Source: Paenibacillaceae bacterium (GTDB lineage Bacteria > Bacillota > Bacilli > Paenibacillales > Paenibacillaceae). Taken from it: DNA of 64,000 nt. The stretch spans positions 124,001 to 188,000 of the forward strand of contig CAAFUF010000004.1 in NCBI GenBank assembly GCA_900766135.1, in the 5' to 3' direction. Position 1 is the stretch's first letter, and each line of letters begins with the position of its first letter. A model generated the notes under the pieces. It did not search any database. It was not told where the DNA came from and was given only the letters and a program-made list of their open reading frames with translations. Below are positions 1 through 8,872 of the stretch, piece after piece. The translations under genes were made by a program, and so were the position numbers.

Positions 1-729
1 GCGGAACGTGTTCTCGTAAATCTTCTCCATTTCCGCGACGGCCGGGCTGGATACGACGTGCACATCACCGTTCAGGACCTGGCGGTACAACGCCTCGGCT
101 ACCTCCGAGCATGCCGGTGTGACGCCGCCTACGACCTTGGGCGTATTTTTCGTGTTGTAGGTTTTATTGCCGGGATCCACCCGCTCCGGGGAATACGCCA
201 GAAAAAAATCAACGCCGCAACGCAGCCCCGTCGCTTCGAGGATCGGCCGCACCAATTCCTCCGTCGTCCCGGGGTACGTGGTGCTTTCCAGCACGACCAG
301 CATTCCCGGGTGCAAAAACCGGGCGATTTCCCGCGTGGAATTTTCCACGTAGCTTGTATCCGGTTGCTGATAAATATCGAGCGGCGTCGGGACGCAGATC
401 GCCACGGCGTCCACTTCCCGCAAAAATGCATACTCTGCGGTGGCCCGGAGTCGGCCATCCTCCACCATTCCGCGCAAATCCTCATCTACGACGTCACCTA
501 TGTAGTTATGGCCGCGATTCAGCATCTCGATCTTCCGGCTCTGTACGTCAAAACCGATGACGCGGTAGCCGGCCTTCGCCTTCTCGACCGCGAGCGGCAG
601 ACCCACATACCCTAACCCGATCACGCCGATCACTGCGGTTTTATCCTTTAGCTTGCGCAGCAGCTCGGCTTGCCCGTTTCCGGAGTTCTCCGTGTTCCCC
701 ATCCACCGGCTTCGCATCCCGCTATGCAT
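1..729 (-). CDS. UDP-N-acetylhexosamine 6-dehydrogenase (WbpA-like), C-terminus outside window
   Basis: NAD-dependent oxidation of a UDP-HexNAc to its uronic acid, feeding exopolysaccharide synthesis. The 243 residues present hold the N-terminal Rossmann domain, with the GxGYVGLPL nucleotide loop at about residues 38-46, and the central YSPERVDPGN segment typical of the WbpA/TviB branch rather than of UDP-glucose dehydrogenases. The catalytic cysteine and UDP-binding domain lie beyond position 1. The ATG at 729 follows GGAAGGAGG, about 8 nt upstream. It is the last visible gene of a minus-strand operon, 16 nt after the dehydrogenase gene. Exact substrate (GlcNAc or GalNAc) is inferred from family motifs only. 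Confidence 0.88.
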   Translation of the reverse strand, partial: MHSGMRSRWMGNTENSGNGQAELLRKLKDKTAVIGVIGLGYVGLPLAVEKAKAGYRVIGFDVQSRKIEMLNRGHNYIGDVVDEDLRGMVEDGRLRATAEYAFLREVDAVAICVPTPLDIYQQPDTSYVENSTREIARFLHPGMLVVLESTTYPGTTEELVRPILEATGLRCGVDFFLAYSPERVDPGNKTYNTKNTPKVVGGVTPACSEVAEALYRQVLNGDVHVVSSPAVAEMEKIYENTFR

Positions 730-745
730 GGCGTACGCCTCCTTC

Positions 746-1765
746 CTATCCAAGGGTATGGGCAGGTTCACCGCTGCCCCCGCCGGTCATGTCCAGCGCC
801 AGTTTCACGGCGCGAATGCCATCCTCCAGCGTGATCTCCGGTTCCCGGTCCTCCTGAACGGCCCGGACCAGGTCGGTGATGATGCACTGGTGCCCCGGCA
901 CGCCGTAAGGATCCTCGTCCACCTCGCGAATCAGCGCTTCGGTCTCTTCCCGCGACATCGAAGCGCATACCCAATGCCGGATCCAGTTGGCCGTTTTGCC
1001 GCCGATCACGGCGTAACCCTCCTCCCCGAACACGGAGATGCTCTCCTCGAGGTTATGCCCGTACACCGTGGTGGCGGCTTCGATCACGCCCAACGCGCCG
1101 CTGTCCAGCCGGATCGCCGCGATCGCTACATCCTCCGCTTCGATCTGCTTCAATCGCGTCGCCGTCAGCGACTTGACCTCCGCAACCGGACCAAACAGCC
1201 ATTGCAGCAAATCCAGGCCATGGATCGCCTGATTGAGCAGCACGCCGCCGTCCATCGCTTTCGTGCCGCGCCAGGCCGCTTGGTTGTAATAGGCTTGGCT
1301 GCGGTTCCAGCGAACGGTCATGTTGACGTGGCTCAGCTTGCCGAAGCGCTGCTCCGCCAGCGCCGCCCGAAGCACCCGCATCGCCGGCCGGTATCGGTTC
1401 GGGTGAACGACCGTAGCCTTTACGCCGCTTAAACGGACGGCGTTCCGCAACTGCTCCGCCTCCCTCAGATCCAGCGTCACCGGCTTCTCCAGCACGAGAT
1501 GTTTGCCCGCCCGCAGGGCTTGGAGCGCCAGAGCCCCATGGAGACCGCTGGGCGCGCAGATGCACACCGCATCAATGTCCGGCTGTTGCGCCAACATCGT
1601 GCCGAGGTCCGGATAGGACGCGGCCGGCGTGATCGCCCGCAGTTCCGCCAACCGGTCCGGATTCGGATCGCACACGGCCGCCAGACGGGCTCCTTCCGTT
1701 TTTTCGATCGCGTCGATATGCTTGTAAGCAATATGCCCGCAGCCCGCGATGGCGAAATTCATCAT
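746..1765 (-). CDS. Gfo/Idh/MocA-family NAD(P)-dependent dehydrogenase
   Basis: Sugar or nucleotide-sugar oxidoreductase, 339 aa, the usual family length. Visible are the N-terminal Rossmann GxGxxA motif (G8, G10, A13), the family EKP motif at 93-95 and a GGVLLNQAIHGLDLL segment with the likely catalytic His182. The ATG overlaps the stop of the chain-length gene (ATGA), so translation is probably coupled. A tandem ATG ATG leaves the start uncertain by one codon. Beside a WbpA-like dehydrogenase, an inferred role is WbpB-like 3-oxidation of a UDP-HexNAc uronate on the way to a diamino-uronic acid. The aminotransferase and acetyltransferase of that pathway are not in view, so the specific role is tentative. 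Confidence 0.82.
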   Translation of the reverse strand: MMNFAIAGCGHIAYKHIDAIEKTEGARLAAVCDPNPDRLAELRAITPAASYPDLGTMLAQQPDIDAVCICAPSGLHGALALQALRAGKHLVLEKPVTLDLREAEQLRNAVRLSGVKATVVHPNRYRPAMRVLRAALAEQRFGKLSHVNMTVRWNRSQAYYNQAAWRGTKAMDGGVLLNQAIHGLDLLQWLFGPVAEVKSLTATRLKQIEAEDVAIAAIRLDSGALGVIEAATTVYGHNLEESISVFGEEGYAVIGGKTANWIRHWVCASMSREETEALIREVDEDPYGVPGHQCIITDLVRAVQEDREPEITLEDGIRAVKLALDMTGGGSGEPAHTLG

Positions 1766-2454
1766 TTGGCCGCCCTCCCTTTATATTTCTTCTCGATCCG
1801 GACCAGGGCGTCGCCAAGCTCCGAGTAATCCTCCGGCAGATGCCGGCGAGCCTGCCGGCTTTTCTTGTTGCGAAGATGCCGGGCATCCAGGATCAATGCC
1901 AGGCTAAGTCCCGCGAACAAACCCACGAAGCCGGCGAGCGCGATGTTCAGCGCTTTGCGAGGGCTGACCGGCGTCTTGGTCTCTTCCAGGCTGGCGGAGT
2001 CGAGGATCGAAACGTTGGCCCCGGCTACGATCTCCTTGGATTTGGCGATAAACGTCTCGGCGAAGGCGTTGGCGATCGCTACCGCCTGCTTTGGGTCGTC
2101 TCCCGTATAAGACAACAGGATGACCAAGGTTCCCGGATCGGTGCGGACCTTGATCTTTTTCAGCATCTGAATGACCGTGTCGGGAGTGGGTACTTTCTTT
2201 TTGACCTCGGCGGCAATATAGCGGCTTTGGATCGTATCTTCGTAGGTTTTGGTCAACATCTGGCTGGCCAGGAACTCGTTGTAGGTACTCGACTCCGGAT
2301 TCGAGGCGATATTGGCGACCAGACTCACGTTGGCCCGGTAGGATGGAGTTACCACTTCGTTCAGAAGCACAGCCAGTCCGACGCAAGCCGCCAGGACGAT
2401 CAAAAATGCGAGAACATGCCGCCGGACGGCGTTCCACACGGCTACCATATCCAT
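1762..2454 (-). CDS. Wzz/YveK-type polysaccharide chain-length and kinase-modulator protein
   Basis: Membrane protein of 230 aa that in this family controls polymer chain length and activates a cognate BY-kinase. It has a first membrane segment at about residues 13-33, an extracellular Wzz-like domain (about 40-160, including a YRANVSLVAN strand and a long helical part), and a second segment at about 168-190, followed by a short basic cytoplasmic tail. It has no fused kinase domain. It sits 11 nt after the deacetylase gene and overlaps the next gene. The partner BY-kinase and phosphatase are not in this window. Confidence 0.85.
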   Translation of the reverse strand: MDMVAVWNAVRRHVLAFLIVLAACVGLAVLLNEVVTPSYRANVSLVANIASNPESSTYNEFLASQMLTKTYEDTIQSRYIAAEVKKKVPTPDTVIQMLKKIKVRTDPGTLVILLSYTGDDPKQAVAIANAFAETFIAKSKEIVAGANVSILDSASLEETKTPVSPRKALNIALAGFVGLFAGLSLALILDARHLRNKKSRQARRHLPEDYSELGDALVRIEKKYKGRAAK

Positions 2455-2465
2455 AGTCGTTCACC

Positions 2466-3527
2466 TCATTCGATTAATGCCTGCAAGCTTCGGTTCTCGG
2501 CGAAATCCACGGATTCCGCCGGCAGGACCGTTGCCGGTTTCTCCGCCCCCGCCAATACCCGCTCCCCCAGCTCCTCCATATTCAAGCTGATCATCCCGTA
2601 TTGCTCGGCCAAATGGCGGAAGTGGCGCACTACCGCTTTCAGCGATCCAAACGCCGTCTCTTCCGCCGCGTTGTACGGATGAAGCCAAAGATGGTACACC
2701 TGTCCCTGCCGGGCGGCCTGTGTCATGCCGTCCTTGATCCGCTTTAGTCGAAGCGGCTCCAGCCGCCTGAGCGGTCCGGGCGGCGTCCGGAAGAAGAAGC
2801 TGGCCGGCAGGTCGATCGGCAGCCTGGACGAGATCGATTCCACCGGATAAATGTGGTGCCCGGTCAGATTCAGATAGCTGTCGGCCAGCCGCATCGCCCG
2901 GCGCAGGAAATGATCGGAAACGGAATATCCGCCGCGGTACAGAGAGTGGCGGGGATTCCCCCGGTACGTTTTGATACCAAGCTCCGGCAGTCTGCGCATA
3001 TACTGGCGGCGCAGCTGATTGCGCGGGAGCACCAAGCTTTGAAGGGAGATTCCCCTTTGTTCCGCCGCGGCCACCGCCGCCTGCAGGTCGCTGTAAAACT
3101 CGTCGGCAGTTTGCCCCTTCTCCATGCAATAAAAATGCGAAAACGTATGCGAGCCGACCGCTTGACCCGGAGTTTGACGGATTTGCTCGATCAGCGTTGG
3201 GGCAAAGGAATAAGGGTCCTCCTCCTCTCCGTCACCGACAGCGCCGGATTCGATCTCGCCGTAAGGCGAAAGCCTGGAATCGGCGTACCCCGGCTTGAGC
3301 GCCGGCAAACCCGCCAGCATTTCCCGCCGGTCCGCAAAAAACAGCAGCCCCACCGTCGCCCAAGTCGCATGAATGCCGGACTCCCGGAACAACTCTAGCA
3401 TGCCGGGGATCCTCTCCCTTTCTCGCAACCATTTCGCTCCATATTCCGCCCTGGTATAAAGATCCCGGACTCCCCAATATAGCTCGAAGTCGAGCGAAAC
3501 GACCAGGATTCCCGTTTTTTCCGTCAA
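2466..3527 (-). CDS. polysaccharide deacetylase family protein (NodB-like)
   Basis: Predicted metal-dependent N- or O-deacetylase acting on the polymer or its lipid-linked precursor; 353 aa. The SLDFELYWG strand supplies the first catalytic/metal Asp (D13), and SHTFSH gives the metal-binding His pair (H127, H131). No signal peptide or membrane segment is seen, so a cytoplasmic or membrane-peripheral location is inferred. The start is TTG, chosen because AGAGGTGAG lies 5-6 nt upstream and no in-frame ATG is better placed. It is transcribed with the downstream chain-length gene. The 136-nt gap to the upstream beta-helix gene may hold a second promoter. Confidence 0.83.
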   Translation of the reverse strand: MTEKTGILVVSLDFELYWGVRDLYTRAEYGAKWLRERERIPGMLELFRESGIHATWATVGLLFFADRREMLAGLPALKPGYADSRLSPYGEIESGAVGDGEEEDPYSFAPTLIEQIRQTPGQAVGSHTFSHFYCMEKGQTADEFYSDLQAAVAAAEQRGISLQSLVLPRNQLRRQYMRRLPELGIKTYRGNPRHSLYRGGYSVSDHFLRRAMRLADSYLNLTGHHIYPVESISSRLPIDLPASFFFRTPPGPLRRLEPLRLKRIKDGMTQAARQGQVYHLWLHPYNAAEETAFGSLKAVVRHFRHLAEQYGMISLNMEELGERVLAGAEKPATVLPAESVDFAENRSLQALIE

Positions 3528-3663
3528 TTTGACTCACCTCTATTCGGGTCAAGCTGCGACATCTACCGTCTACCAAGTTGGTTGCTATATAGTCTTATAT
3601 TCAGAGGCGCGCCAATTTAGTAGCTTGAATTTGAAAAAAATCACCCCGTGTAGGACGAAACCT

Positions 3664-4938
3664 CTACTGAACCACCACATTCGCGTTGGTTAATGAGGAG
3701 GTTTTCACTTTGAAGGAAGCCGCCGTAATTCGGTTCCCCGTGCATAAAATGTTCTTTTGCGTATACCCGCGGAGGTACGTCGTCAAGTCGATCCCGCCTC
3801 CCCGCGGCATGCGGATCACGTTGTTTTCGATTCGCCCGTTCTCGGCGTTTTGCCAAGTCCAGATTCCCCGTTCGCCGTTTTGCAGCTCATTGCCCCCAAT
3901 CGCGAAGTCGCGGATATTCCCGAGGCGAATCGACGTCGTCCCCTTGATCTGGCTTTGGCTGCCCATGACGATGGAATTGCCTTGAATGGCCACGTTCCCG
4001 ACAACCGGACCGGCTCCGACCTCGATCGCCGCGTAAAAGCTGCCGCTGCCGGCGATTTGATTTCCCTCCACGACGCTGTCTCCTCCGTAGATACTGATCG
4101 CCGCGTACATGTCCGGCGCCAGCCGGCCTTTTTCCGCACCCATATAGGAGTTGTTGCCCAGGTAAGGATTGTTGATCGTATTGCCGCGCACAGCGACGCC
4201 TTTGGCAAACACTTTGACCGCCCGTTTGGCGCAATAATCGAAGCGATTGCCGACGATCAGGCTGCCGACCGACGTACCGCGATTCTCTTCCATGGCGGGG
4301 TCCTCATAGTAAATGCCGTCGCCGTCATCGGCCGGGCCGATATGATGGATGGTGCAGCCGGTGATCGACACCTGCCGCGCGGCCCGTTCCCTGCTGGCCC
4401 AGGTTGTCGTGACGTAAATTCCCCGGGCGACAAGACCGGTTCCGCCCACGTTTCGAGCGATTACGTCAGCGATCTCCGATCCTTGGATGGCAATCAACTC
4501 TGTGTTGCCGAGCACCACGATGCCGGACACGACGCCCGCATAATAATCGCTGCGTCGGTCGCTGCTATGCGTGGCTCCTTGGACGAGCAACCCTTGAGCC
4601 GTAACCCTCGCACACCCTCCGGCAATCGTCAGCACCCGGTTCACCCGCCAATTGCCGTCAAGAACAAGGCCGGTTAACAGGATGTCTTTGCCCGTCACCC
4701 GGACCAGCTCCCAGCCAAAGCTGCTGGACGACGCGCGGATGACCGAGGTTCGACCGTCTCCCTTGACCGTGGTGTTGCCGCCGACCTGCAGCGTTTTGGC
4801 CGGATTGACCAAGTAAACCCCCTTGGGGAAATAAACGGTATCCCCGGTAGCCGCCGCCTGGTTGAGCGCTCTTTGAATGGCCGCGGTGTCGTCCGTAATT
4901 CCGTTGCCCTTCGCCCCGAAATTCGTTACCGATATCAT
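3664..4938 (-). CDS. right-handed parallel beta-helix (pectate-lyase-3-like) protein
   Basis: A 424-aa protein beginning with the NFGAKGNGITDDTAAIQ signature of the Pectate_lyase_3/GH28-like beta-helix fold. Short repeating strands with NxI and GN turns continue to the end. Such proteins are glycan lyases, glycosidases, epimerases or structural beta-helices. No catalytic set can be assigned by eye. No signal peptide is present, which is odd for an extracellular lyase. RBS TAGGAGGGAAG precedes the ATG. As first gene of the exopolysaccharide operon it may trim or modify the polymer; that is inference from position. Confidence 0.75.
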   Translation of the reverse strand: MISVTNFGAKGNGITDDTAAIQRALNQAAATGDTVYFPKGVYLVNPAKTLQVGGNTTVKGDGRTSVIRASSSSFGWELVRVTGKDILLTGLVLDGNWRVNRVLTIAGGCARVTAQGLLVQGATHSSDRRSDYYAGVVSGIVVLGNTELIAIQGSEIADVIARNVGGTGLVARGIYVTTTWASRERAARQVSITGCTIHHIGPADDGDGIYYEDPAMEENRGTSVGSLIVGNRFDYCAKRAVKVFAKGVAVRGNTINNPYLGNNSYMGAEKGRLAPDMYAAISIYGGDSVVEGNQIAGSGSFYAAIEVGAGPVVGNVAIQGNSIVMGSQSQIKGTTSIRLGNIRDFAIGGNELQNGERGIWTWQNAENGRIENNVIRMPRGGGIDLTTYLRGYTQKNILCTGNRITAASFKVKTSSLTNANVVVQ

Positions 4939-5106
4939 GATCTTCCCTCCTATGCGTTCGTTTGCTTATATATAATGCCAAGTCTCTCCGGAGGGAGCGG
5001 CATATGCCTCGGTCCGAGCCGCGTCTTTCGCGCATATTCGGATGGACAAGATCATAGGCTGGCAGTAAGGCGCGGTATGCCTTAAAAAGAAACCCGAGGT
5101 AACCAT

Positions 5107-6030
5107 ATGAACAATCGCGATTTATGGGAAAAATGGGCGGAATTCCACACCCAAAAATGGGGGTGCAGCGCACGCATCGTCCGTTGGGAGGCCTCCAATT
5201 CGGCGGCGCGGGGAGAGGGGTTATTTTTCTTCAACCGGAAAGGCCGCTTGTATTTGCCGCCGTTGAATCCTTACCACCCCTTCGCCTTCTATCCGACGCC
5301 GACGGATAAGCCTTATAAGCTGAACCGGCAATGGCATGAAGCCGCCAAGGCGATGATCCCGGATTTGCTGAAGGCCCAGCGCAGCGCAAGCTTCGTATTC
5401 CCGCCCGATATTGCCGACATCCGCCCCTTTTTATGGAGCGGGTTTAAAGCAGAGGTGAAATATACGTACGTCGTGGAGCTCCCCTACACCCTCGAGCAAG
5501 CCAGCACGGAGATCCGCGCGAAAGTCAAAAAGGCGGCCGCCGCCGGCTACCGAACGGCGTTGTCGCGGAATATGGCCGAGGTGCATCAATGCCTGCAGGG
5601 TACGGAGTCGCGGCAGGGCTTCAGCCACCGGCTCACGCTGCGGGATCTTGAGCTGGCCCAGGACCTGCTTGGGGAGCAAGCCTTTCGGGCCTATGTCTGT
5701 TATGCGCCAACGGGAGAACCGGTCAGCGCCAGCGTGACGGTTGCGCTGGACGGCCGGCGCGCGTTCGGCTGGATCGCCGCCAGCAAAACGGAGCATCTGA
5801 ACCGAGGCGTAGTTCAACAATCGCAAAGCTTCGCCCTGCAAGACTTGTCGGACGCCGGCTTTGCCGAATTCGATTTTGCCGGGGCCAATCTCCCGACCGT
5901 CGCCTATTCCAAGACGAACTGGGGCGGCCGAGTCACGCCCTACTATCTTGTCCGGCCTCCGGGGGTTAAAGAAATTTTCCGGGCGGGCCGGGATTGGCTG
6001 CGGTTTGCCCGGAGCAACCTTTACACTTGA
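5107..6030 (+). CDS. FemAB/GNAT-fold acyltransferase-like protein
   Basis: A 307-aa soluble protein resembling the FemAB-like double-GNAT group (Acetyltransf_6 type), which includes peptidoglycan and polysaccharide N-acyltransferases. The C-terminal half shows the fold signature: a charged helix after a strand (about 140-160), the strand FRAYVCYAPTGEPVSASV, then GWIAASKTEHLNRGVVQQ and an FDFAGANLP strand. The ATG follows GAGGTAACCAT. It is divergent from the exopolysaccharide operon across 168 nt, so it may modify the same polymer or a wall component. The acyl donor and target cannot be read from the sequence. Confidence 0.7.
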   Translation: MNNRDLWEKWAEFHTQKWGCSARIVRWEASNSAARGEGLFFFNRKGRLYLPPLNPYHPFAFYPTPTDKPYKLNRQWHEAAKAMIPDLLKAQRSASFVFPPDIADIRPFLWSGFKAEVKYTYVVELPYTLEQASTEIRAKVKKAAAAGYRTALSRNMAEVHQCLQGTESRQGFSHRLTLRDLELAQDLLGEQAFRAYVCYAPTGEPVSASVTVALDGRRAFGWIAASKTEHLNRGVVQQSQSFALQDLSDAGFAEFDFAGANLPTVAYSKTNWGGRVTPYYLVRPPGVKEIFRAGRDWLRFARSNLYT

Positions 6031-6080
6031 AGGACGAAACGTTCATCTGAATTCCCCCTTCCCATTTATTAAAAAATAGA

Positions 6081-6116
6081 TATAATAGACATATGTATCG
6101 GTTCGTTATAACGAAC
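6081..6116 (+). promoter_or_regulatory. -10 element and 16-bp perfect palindrome upstream of the LPQTA/sortase pair
   Basis: TATAAT at 6081-6086 is a consensus -10, but no good -35 is visible. The perfect palindrome GTTCGTTATAACGAAC at 6101-6116 would lie just after the predicted transcription start, a usual operator position. Farther down, GCCCTCC/GGAGGGC (about 6136-6174) could form a leader hairpin before the ribosome binding site. Regulator unknown. Confidence 0.5.
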
Positions 6117-6203
6117 GTTGTGGCGAATAGCGTTTGCCCTCCTCCATCAAAACCTGCCGCACAAGCTTGGAGGGCCTTTTCGCAAGGGAAAGGATGGGGA
6201 CCA

Positions 6204-7058
6204 TTGAAAAGGGTGAAGAATCGGGGCTACCGCAAGTACGCCATGGCCGTTTATGCCGCTTCCATCCTGGCCGGGGTGGTGTGGCATGCAGGACAGGCCA
6301 GCGCCGCAGATACCCTGAAGCTGCGGATTGGAACGGAGTTAAGCAGCGAGCTTCCGATGAGCAATCTAAAGCCCGGGGACCGGGTCGAGCGGACGTTTAC
6401 GGTCGCCAATGACGGCACCGCCGCTTTCGATTACAAGGTACGGACGCACTTTGTCGCAGGGGACACGGAGTTCTTCGATGTCCTTCAATTGACGGTCAAG
6501 GACGGGGACACCGTCATCTATGACGGTGCGTTGCATCTGGAGCAGCAGGATATCGCTTTGGGTCGCCTCGCGGCGGGCGGGGAAAATGAATTGGATTTAA
6601 GCGTTGTTTTTCCGGAGGAGGCCGGCAATGAGTATCAAGGCAAAGCGGCAACGATCGCGTTCGCCTTCTCCGCTTATGCCGAAGAACCGCCTTCGAACGG
6701 CGGCGGAGGGGGTTCCAATCCGCCGGGCGGCGGGCCGTCCCAGCCGAGTGACCCGACTCCCGTGAACGGCGGCAATCCCCCAGGGAACCCTGGAGTAAGC
6801 CCGCAACCAGGCGGGCAGCCTTCGGGCACCCCTTCCGGGGAAGATCCCGATTCTTCCACGCCGGAGCAGCCGGAAGAGCCGGCTCTGCCGCCGCAAGGCC
6901 CTCCGCCGGCCGATCCGGGGCCAGGACCGGGAGACAGCGGCCAAGGCATGATGGAGGCGTTGCCGCAAACAGCGAATCCGTGGTTTAACCTGATTCTGAT
7001 CAGCTTGTTTGCTACAGTCGGAACCGGGATGTTCCTCCGCAAATCCGGGCGGGAATAA
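6204..7058 (+). CDS. TasA/camelysin-like surface protein with LPQTA sorting signal
   Basis: Secreted wall-anchored protein of 284 aa. The TTG at 6204 is preferred over upstream starts. It follows AAAGGA by about 9 nt and starts directly in a signal peptide: basic n-region, hydrophobic stretch, and probable cleavage at ASA before ADTLKL. The mature N-terminal domain (about 35-160) has the PGDRVERTFTVANDGT pattern of TasA/camelysin (M73-like) beta-sandwich proteins. A Pro/Gly/Ser-rich spacer follows to about residue 245. The C-terminus is LPQTA (253-257), a hydrophobic helix and RKSGRE. Ala in the last motif position fits class D sortase signals (LPNTA type), and a class D sortase gene follows 3 nt later. 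Confidence 0.8.
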   Translation: MKRVKNRGYRKYAMAVYAASILAGVVWHAGQASAADTLKLRIGTELSSELPMSNLKPGDRVERTFTVANDGTAAFDYKVRTHFVAGDTEFFDVLQLTVKDGDTVIYDGALHLEQQDIALGRLAAGGENELDLSVVFPEEAGNEYQGKAATIAFAFSAYAEEPPSNGGGGGSNPPGGGPSQPSDPTPVNGGNPPGNPGVSPQPGGQPSGTPSGEDPDSSTPEQPEEPALPPQGPPPADPGPGPGDSGQGMMEALPQTANPWFNLILISLFATVGTGMFLRKSGRE

Positions 7059-7061
7059 TCA

Positions 7062-7745
7062 ATGCGGCGCAAACGTTCGTTACTGCGAATGGCCGTATGG
7101 CTGATATTTTCCGTCTCCCTTGCGGTGTTGGGCTACTCCACGTTCCAGGCAATCCGCGCCCCGTTGGAGGCACGTCAAGCCCTGCGGCAATGGGATGAGC
7201 TGCAGCGGGAAACGGACCGCGGCGGCGCGCGCGCGGCGGACGAAAACCCGATTCCCCCCGCATTGGCCGGAAAGCTTCGGCAAACGGGAGGCGACGGAGG
7301 TTCGGCGACGACCGCTGGGACAGCGGGGACGGCGGCGGACGGCGAGCTCCTCGGTGAAATCGCCTTCCCCTCCCTCGATCAGCGCTACGCGATTGTAGAG
7401 GGGACCGGGAACGGGCCGCTTAAGCTGGGAGCCGGGCATGTTCCCGGCAGCCCGCTCCCCGGCGAAGCCGGCAACAGCGTGCTCGCCGGCCATCGGGATA
7501 CCGTCTTCCGCAGCCTCGGCAAGCTGAAAGCGGGCGACCGGATCGAGGTGGAGACGACCTCGGGGCGTTTCGCCTATGAGGTGACGGGCCGAAGAATCGT
7601 CGACGAGAGCGATGCCGATGCGGTTCAGGCCTCCGCCGAGCCGTTGCTGACGCTGATTACCTGCTACCCGTTCACCTATGTCGGGCCGGCTCCGGAACGA
7701 TTGCTGCTTACGGCCAAATTAATAGAAGAAGTGCCGGATATTTGA
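7062..7745 (+). CDS. class D sortase
   Basis: Membrane-anchored transpeptidase of 227 aa that should cut LPxTA-type signals and attach the protein to the wall. It has an N-terminal membrane anchor (about 9-30), a low-complexity linker, then the sortase barrel. His144 in AGHRDT, Cys201 in TLITC and Arg213 in APERL form the catalytic triad. The LAGHRDT spacing and short length fit class D. The gene lies 3 nt after its probable substrate gene, so the two are almost surely one transcript and a dedicated pair. Confidence 0.9.
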   Translation: MRRKRSLLRMAVWLIFSVSLAVLGYSTFQAIRAPLEARQALRQWDELQRETDRGGARAADENPIPPALAGKLRQTGGDGGSATTAGTAGTAADGELLGEIAFPSLDQRYAIVEGTGNGPLKLGAGHVPGSPLPGEAGNSVLAGHRDTVFRSLGKLKAGDRIEVETTSGRFAYEVTGRRIVDESDADAVQASAEPLLTLITCYPFTYVGPAPERLLLTAKLIEEVPDI

Positions 7746-7760
7746 CCGGCGCTTCTTCTT
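7726..7760 (+). terminator. probable intrinsic terminator after the sortase gene
   Basis: A 12-bp stem AAGAAGTGCCGG/CCGGCGCTTCTT (one T-G pair) encloses the sortase stop codon and is followed by a weak T-rich TTCTT. It lies between convergent genes, so it may serve both strands. Confidence 0.45.
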
Positions 7761-7774
7761 GCATGTCTGGCGAT

Positions 7775-8860
7775 TTATACCGCGGGAATCTCCATCCACT
7801 CCACGCCGTTGCCGTTTTGCCGCAGCAGCTCGGCGGTTTCCGCCAGCTTCTCCCCTTGGTGGCAGGAGATGATCAGGTAATCGGTATCGGTCGCCCCTGC
7901 CTCCAATTCGATTTCCAGCATCCGGATCATCGTAGCCGTTCTGTCCAGCACCATCCGAGCCAGGCTTTCCAGCAGCAGCGTGAGCTGGTCGGAGGAGGCA
8001 TGCGGCTCGATGCGGATCGGCTCCCTCGGTCCGTCGGCCAGACGCGCATTGCAGGCGAACCCCGCCGCCAGGCCGCTGCGCAGCGCATGCTCGGCCACAG
8101 TCGCCGCATAACGGATGCCCAGCTCGATGCGCTCCGGCTCGATGACGGTCCTCCACATCGAATCGCTGGTCTCCAGGTTCAGGCAGATCATCAGCCGGTG
8201 GTCGGCCGTATAATCGCGCTTATGTACCTGGAGCTCGCCGGTGCGGGCGGTTGCTTTCCAGTTGATGTTACCGAGCGGGTCGCCGGGCCGGTACTCGCGA
8301 ATGCCTGCCGTCAGGAACGGATCCTCCACGATCCAGCGCCGGACGGGCAATTCCCCCAGCCAGCTGTGGTTCGGCAGCGGCAGCTCCTGCAGTTCCAGAA
8401 TCCGCGGGTAAACCAGCAGCTCAAGGTCCAGAGGGAATCGCTTAACTTCGGCGTTCAGCCCCAGCGGGTCGCCCGTTGTCATCGTTGCCGACTCCAGCCG
8501 ATATTGACCCCGGCGCGAGCAGACCACCTGGTGGCGCCGGGTGATTTGCCGGTACGACCGCAAGTAGAACAAGCTGCTGTGGTTCTGGTAGATCTCTCCG
8601 GCATGGATATTCAAGTTGCTCTGCCGCCCGAACGTCAGGCCGGCGGCAATGCTCGACTCGAGCCGCAGCCACGGCAGCGGCAGCAGCTTGGCGTTGGCGA
8701 TAACCTCGACCATTTCGACGGTATCCCCTTCAAACACCGCCCGTTCGGAAAAATAGCGGCGATACCGGATGCCCTTAAGCGCCCGCCAGCGGTACACGAA
8801 CGCAAGCATCACGAGAATCAGCGCGGCGCTGACAAGTAGCCATGGAAGCTGCATTGACAT
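7775..8860 (-). CDS. DUF58 domain protein
   Basis: A 361-aa membrane-associated protein with one N-terminal membrane segment (about 5-24) and the DUF58 core: a REYRPGD loop at 188-194, NINWKATAR at 198-206, and a von-Willebrand-A-like C-terminal part with IIS and LNLETS strands. DUF58 proteins are paired with MoxR AAA ATPases and are thought to work in assembly of membrane or envelope complexes. Here the MoxR gene ends 12 nt upstream. No transglutaminase-like third gene follows, unlike many such loci. RBS GGGGGA precedes the ATG. Confidence 0.88.
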   Translation of the reverse strand: MSMQLPWLLVSAALILVMLAFVYRWRALKGIRYRRYFSERAVFEGDTVEMVEVIANAKLLPLPWLRLESSIAAGLTFGRQSNLNIHAGEIYQNHSSLFYLRSYRQITRRHQVVCSRRGQYRLESATMTTGDPLGLNAEVKRFPLDLELLVYPRILELQELPLPNHSWLGELPVRRWIVEDPFLTAGIREYRPGDPLGNINWKATARTGELQVHKRDYTADHRLMICLNLETSDSMWRTVIEPERIELGIRYAATVAEHALRSGLAAGFACNARLADGPREPIRIEPHASSDQLTLLLESLARMVLDRTATMIRMLEIELEAGATDTDYLIISCHQGEKLAETAELLRQNGNGVEWMEIPAV

Positions 8861-8872
8861 CGGTTAGTCCCC

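Noticed and set aside
6121..6203. Leader of the LPQTA gene as a c-di-GMP or other riboswitch
   Set aside because: A GCCCTCC/GGAGGGC stem exists, but conserved core sequences of GEMM-I, SAM, TPP, T-box or other classes I know are absent.
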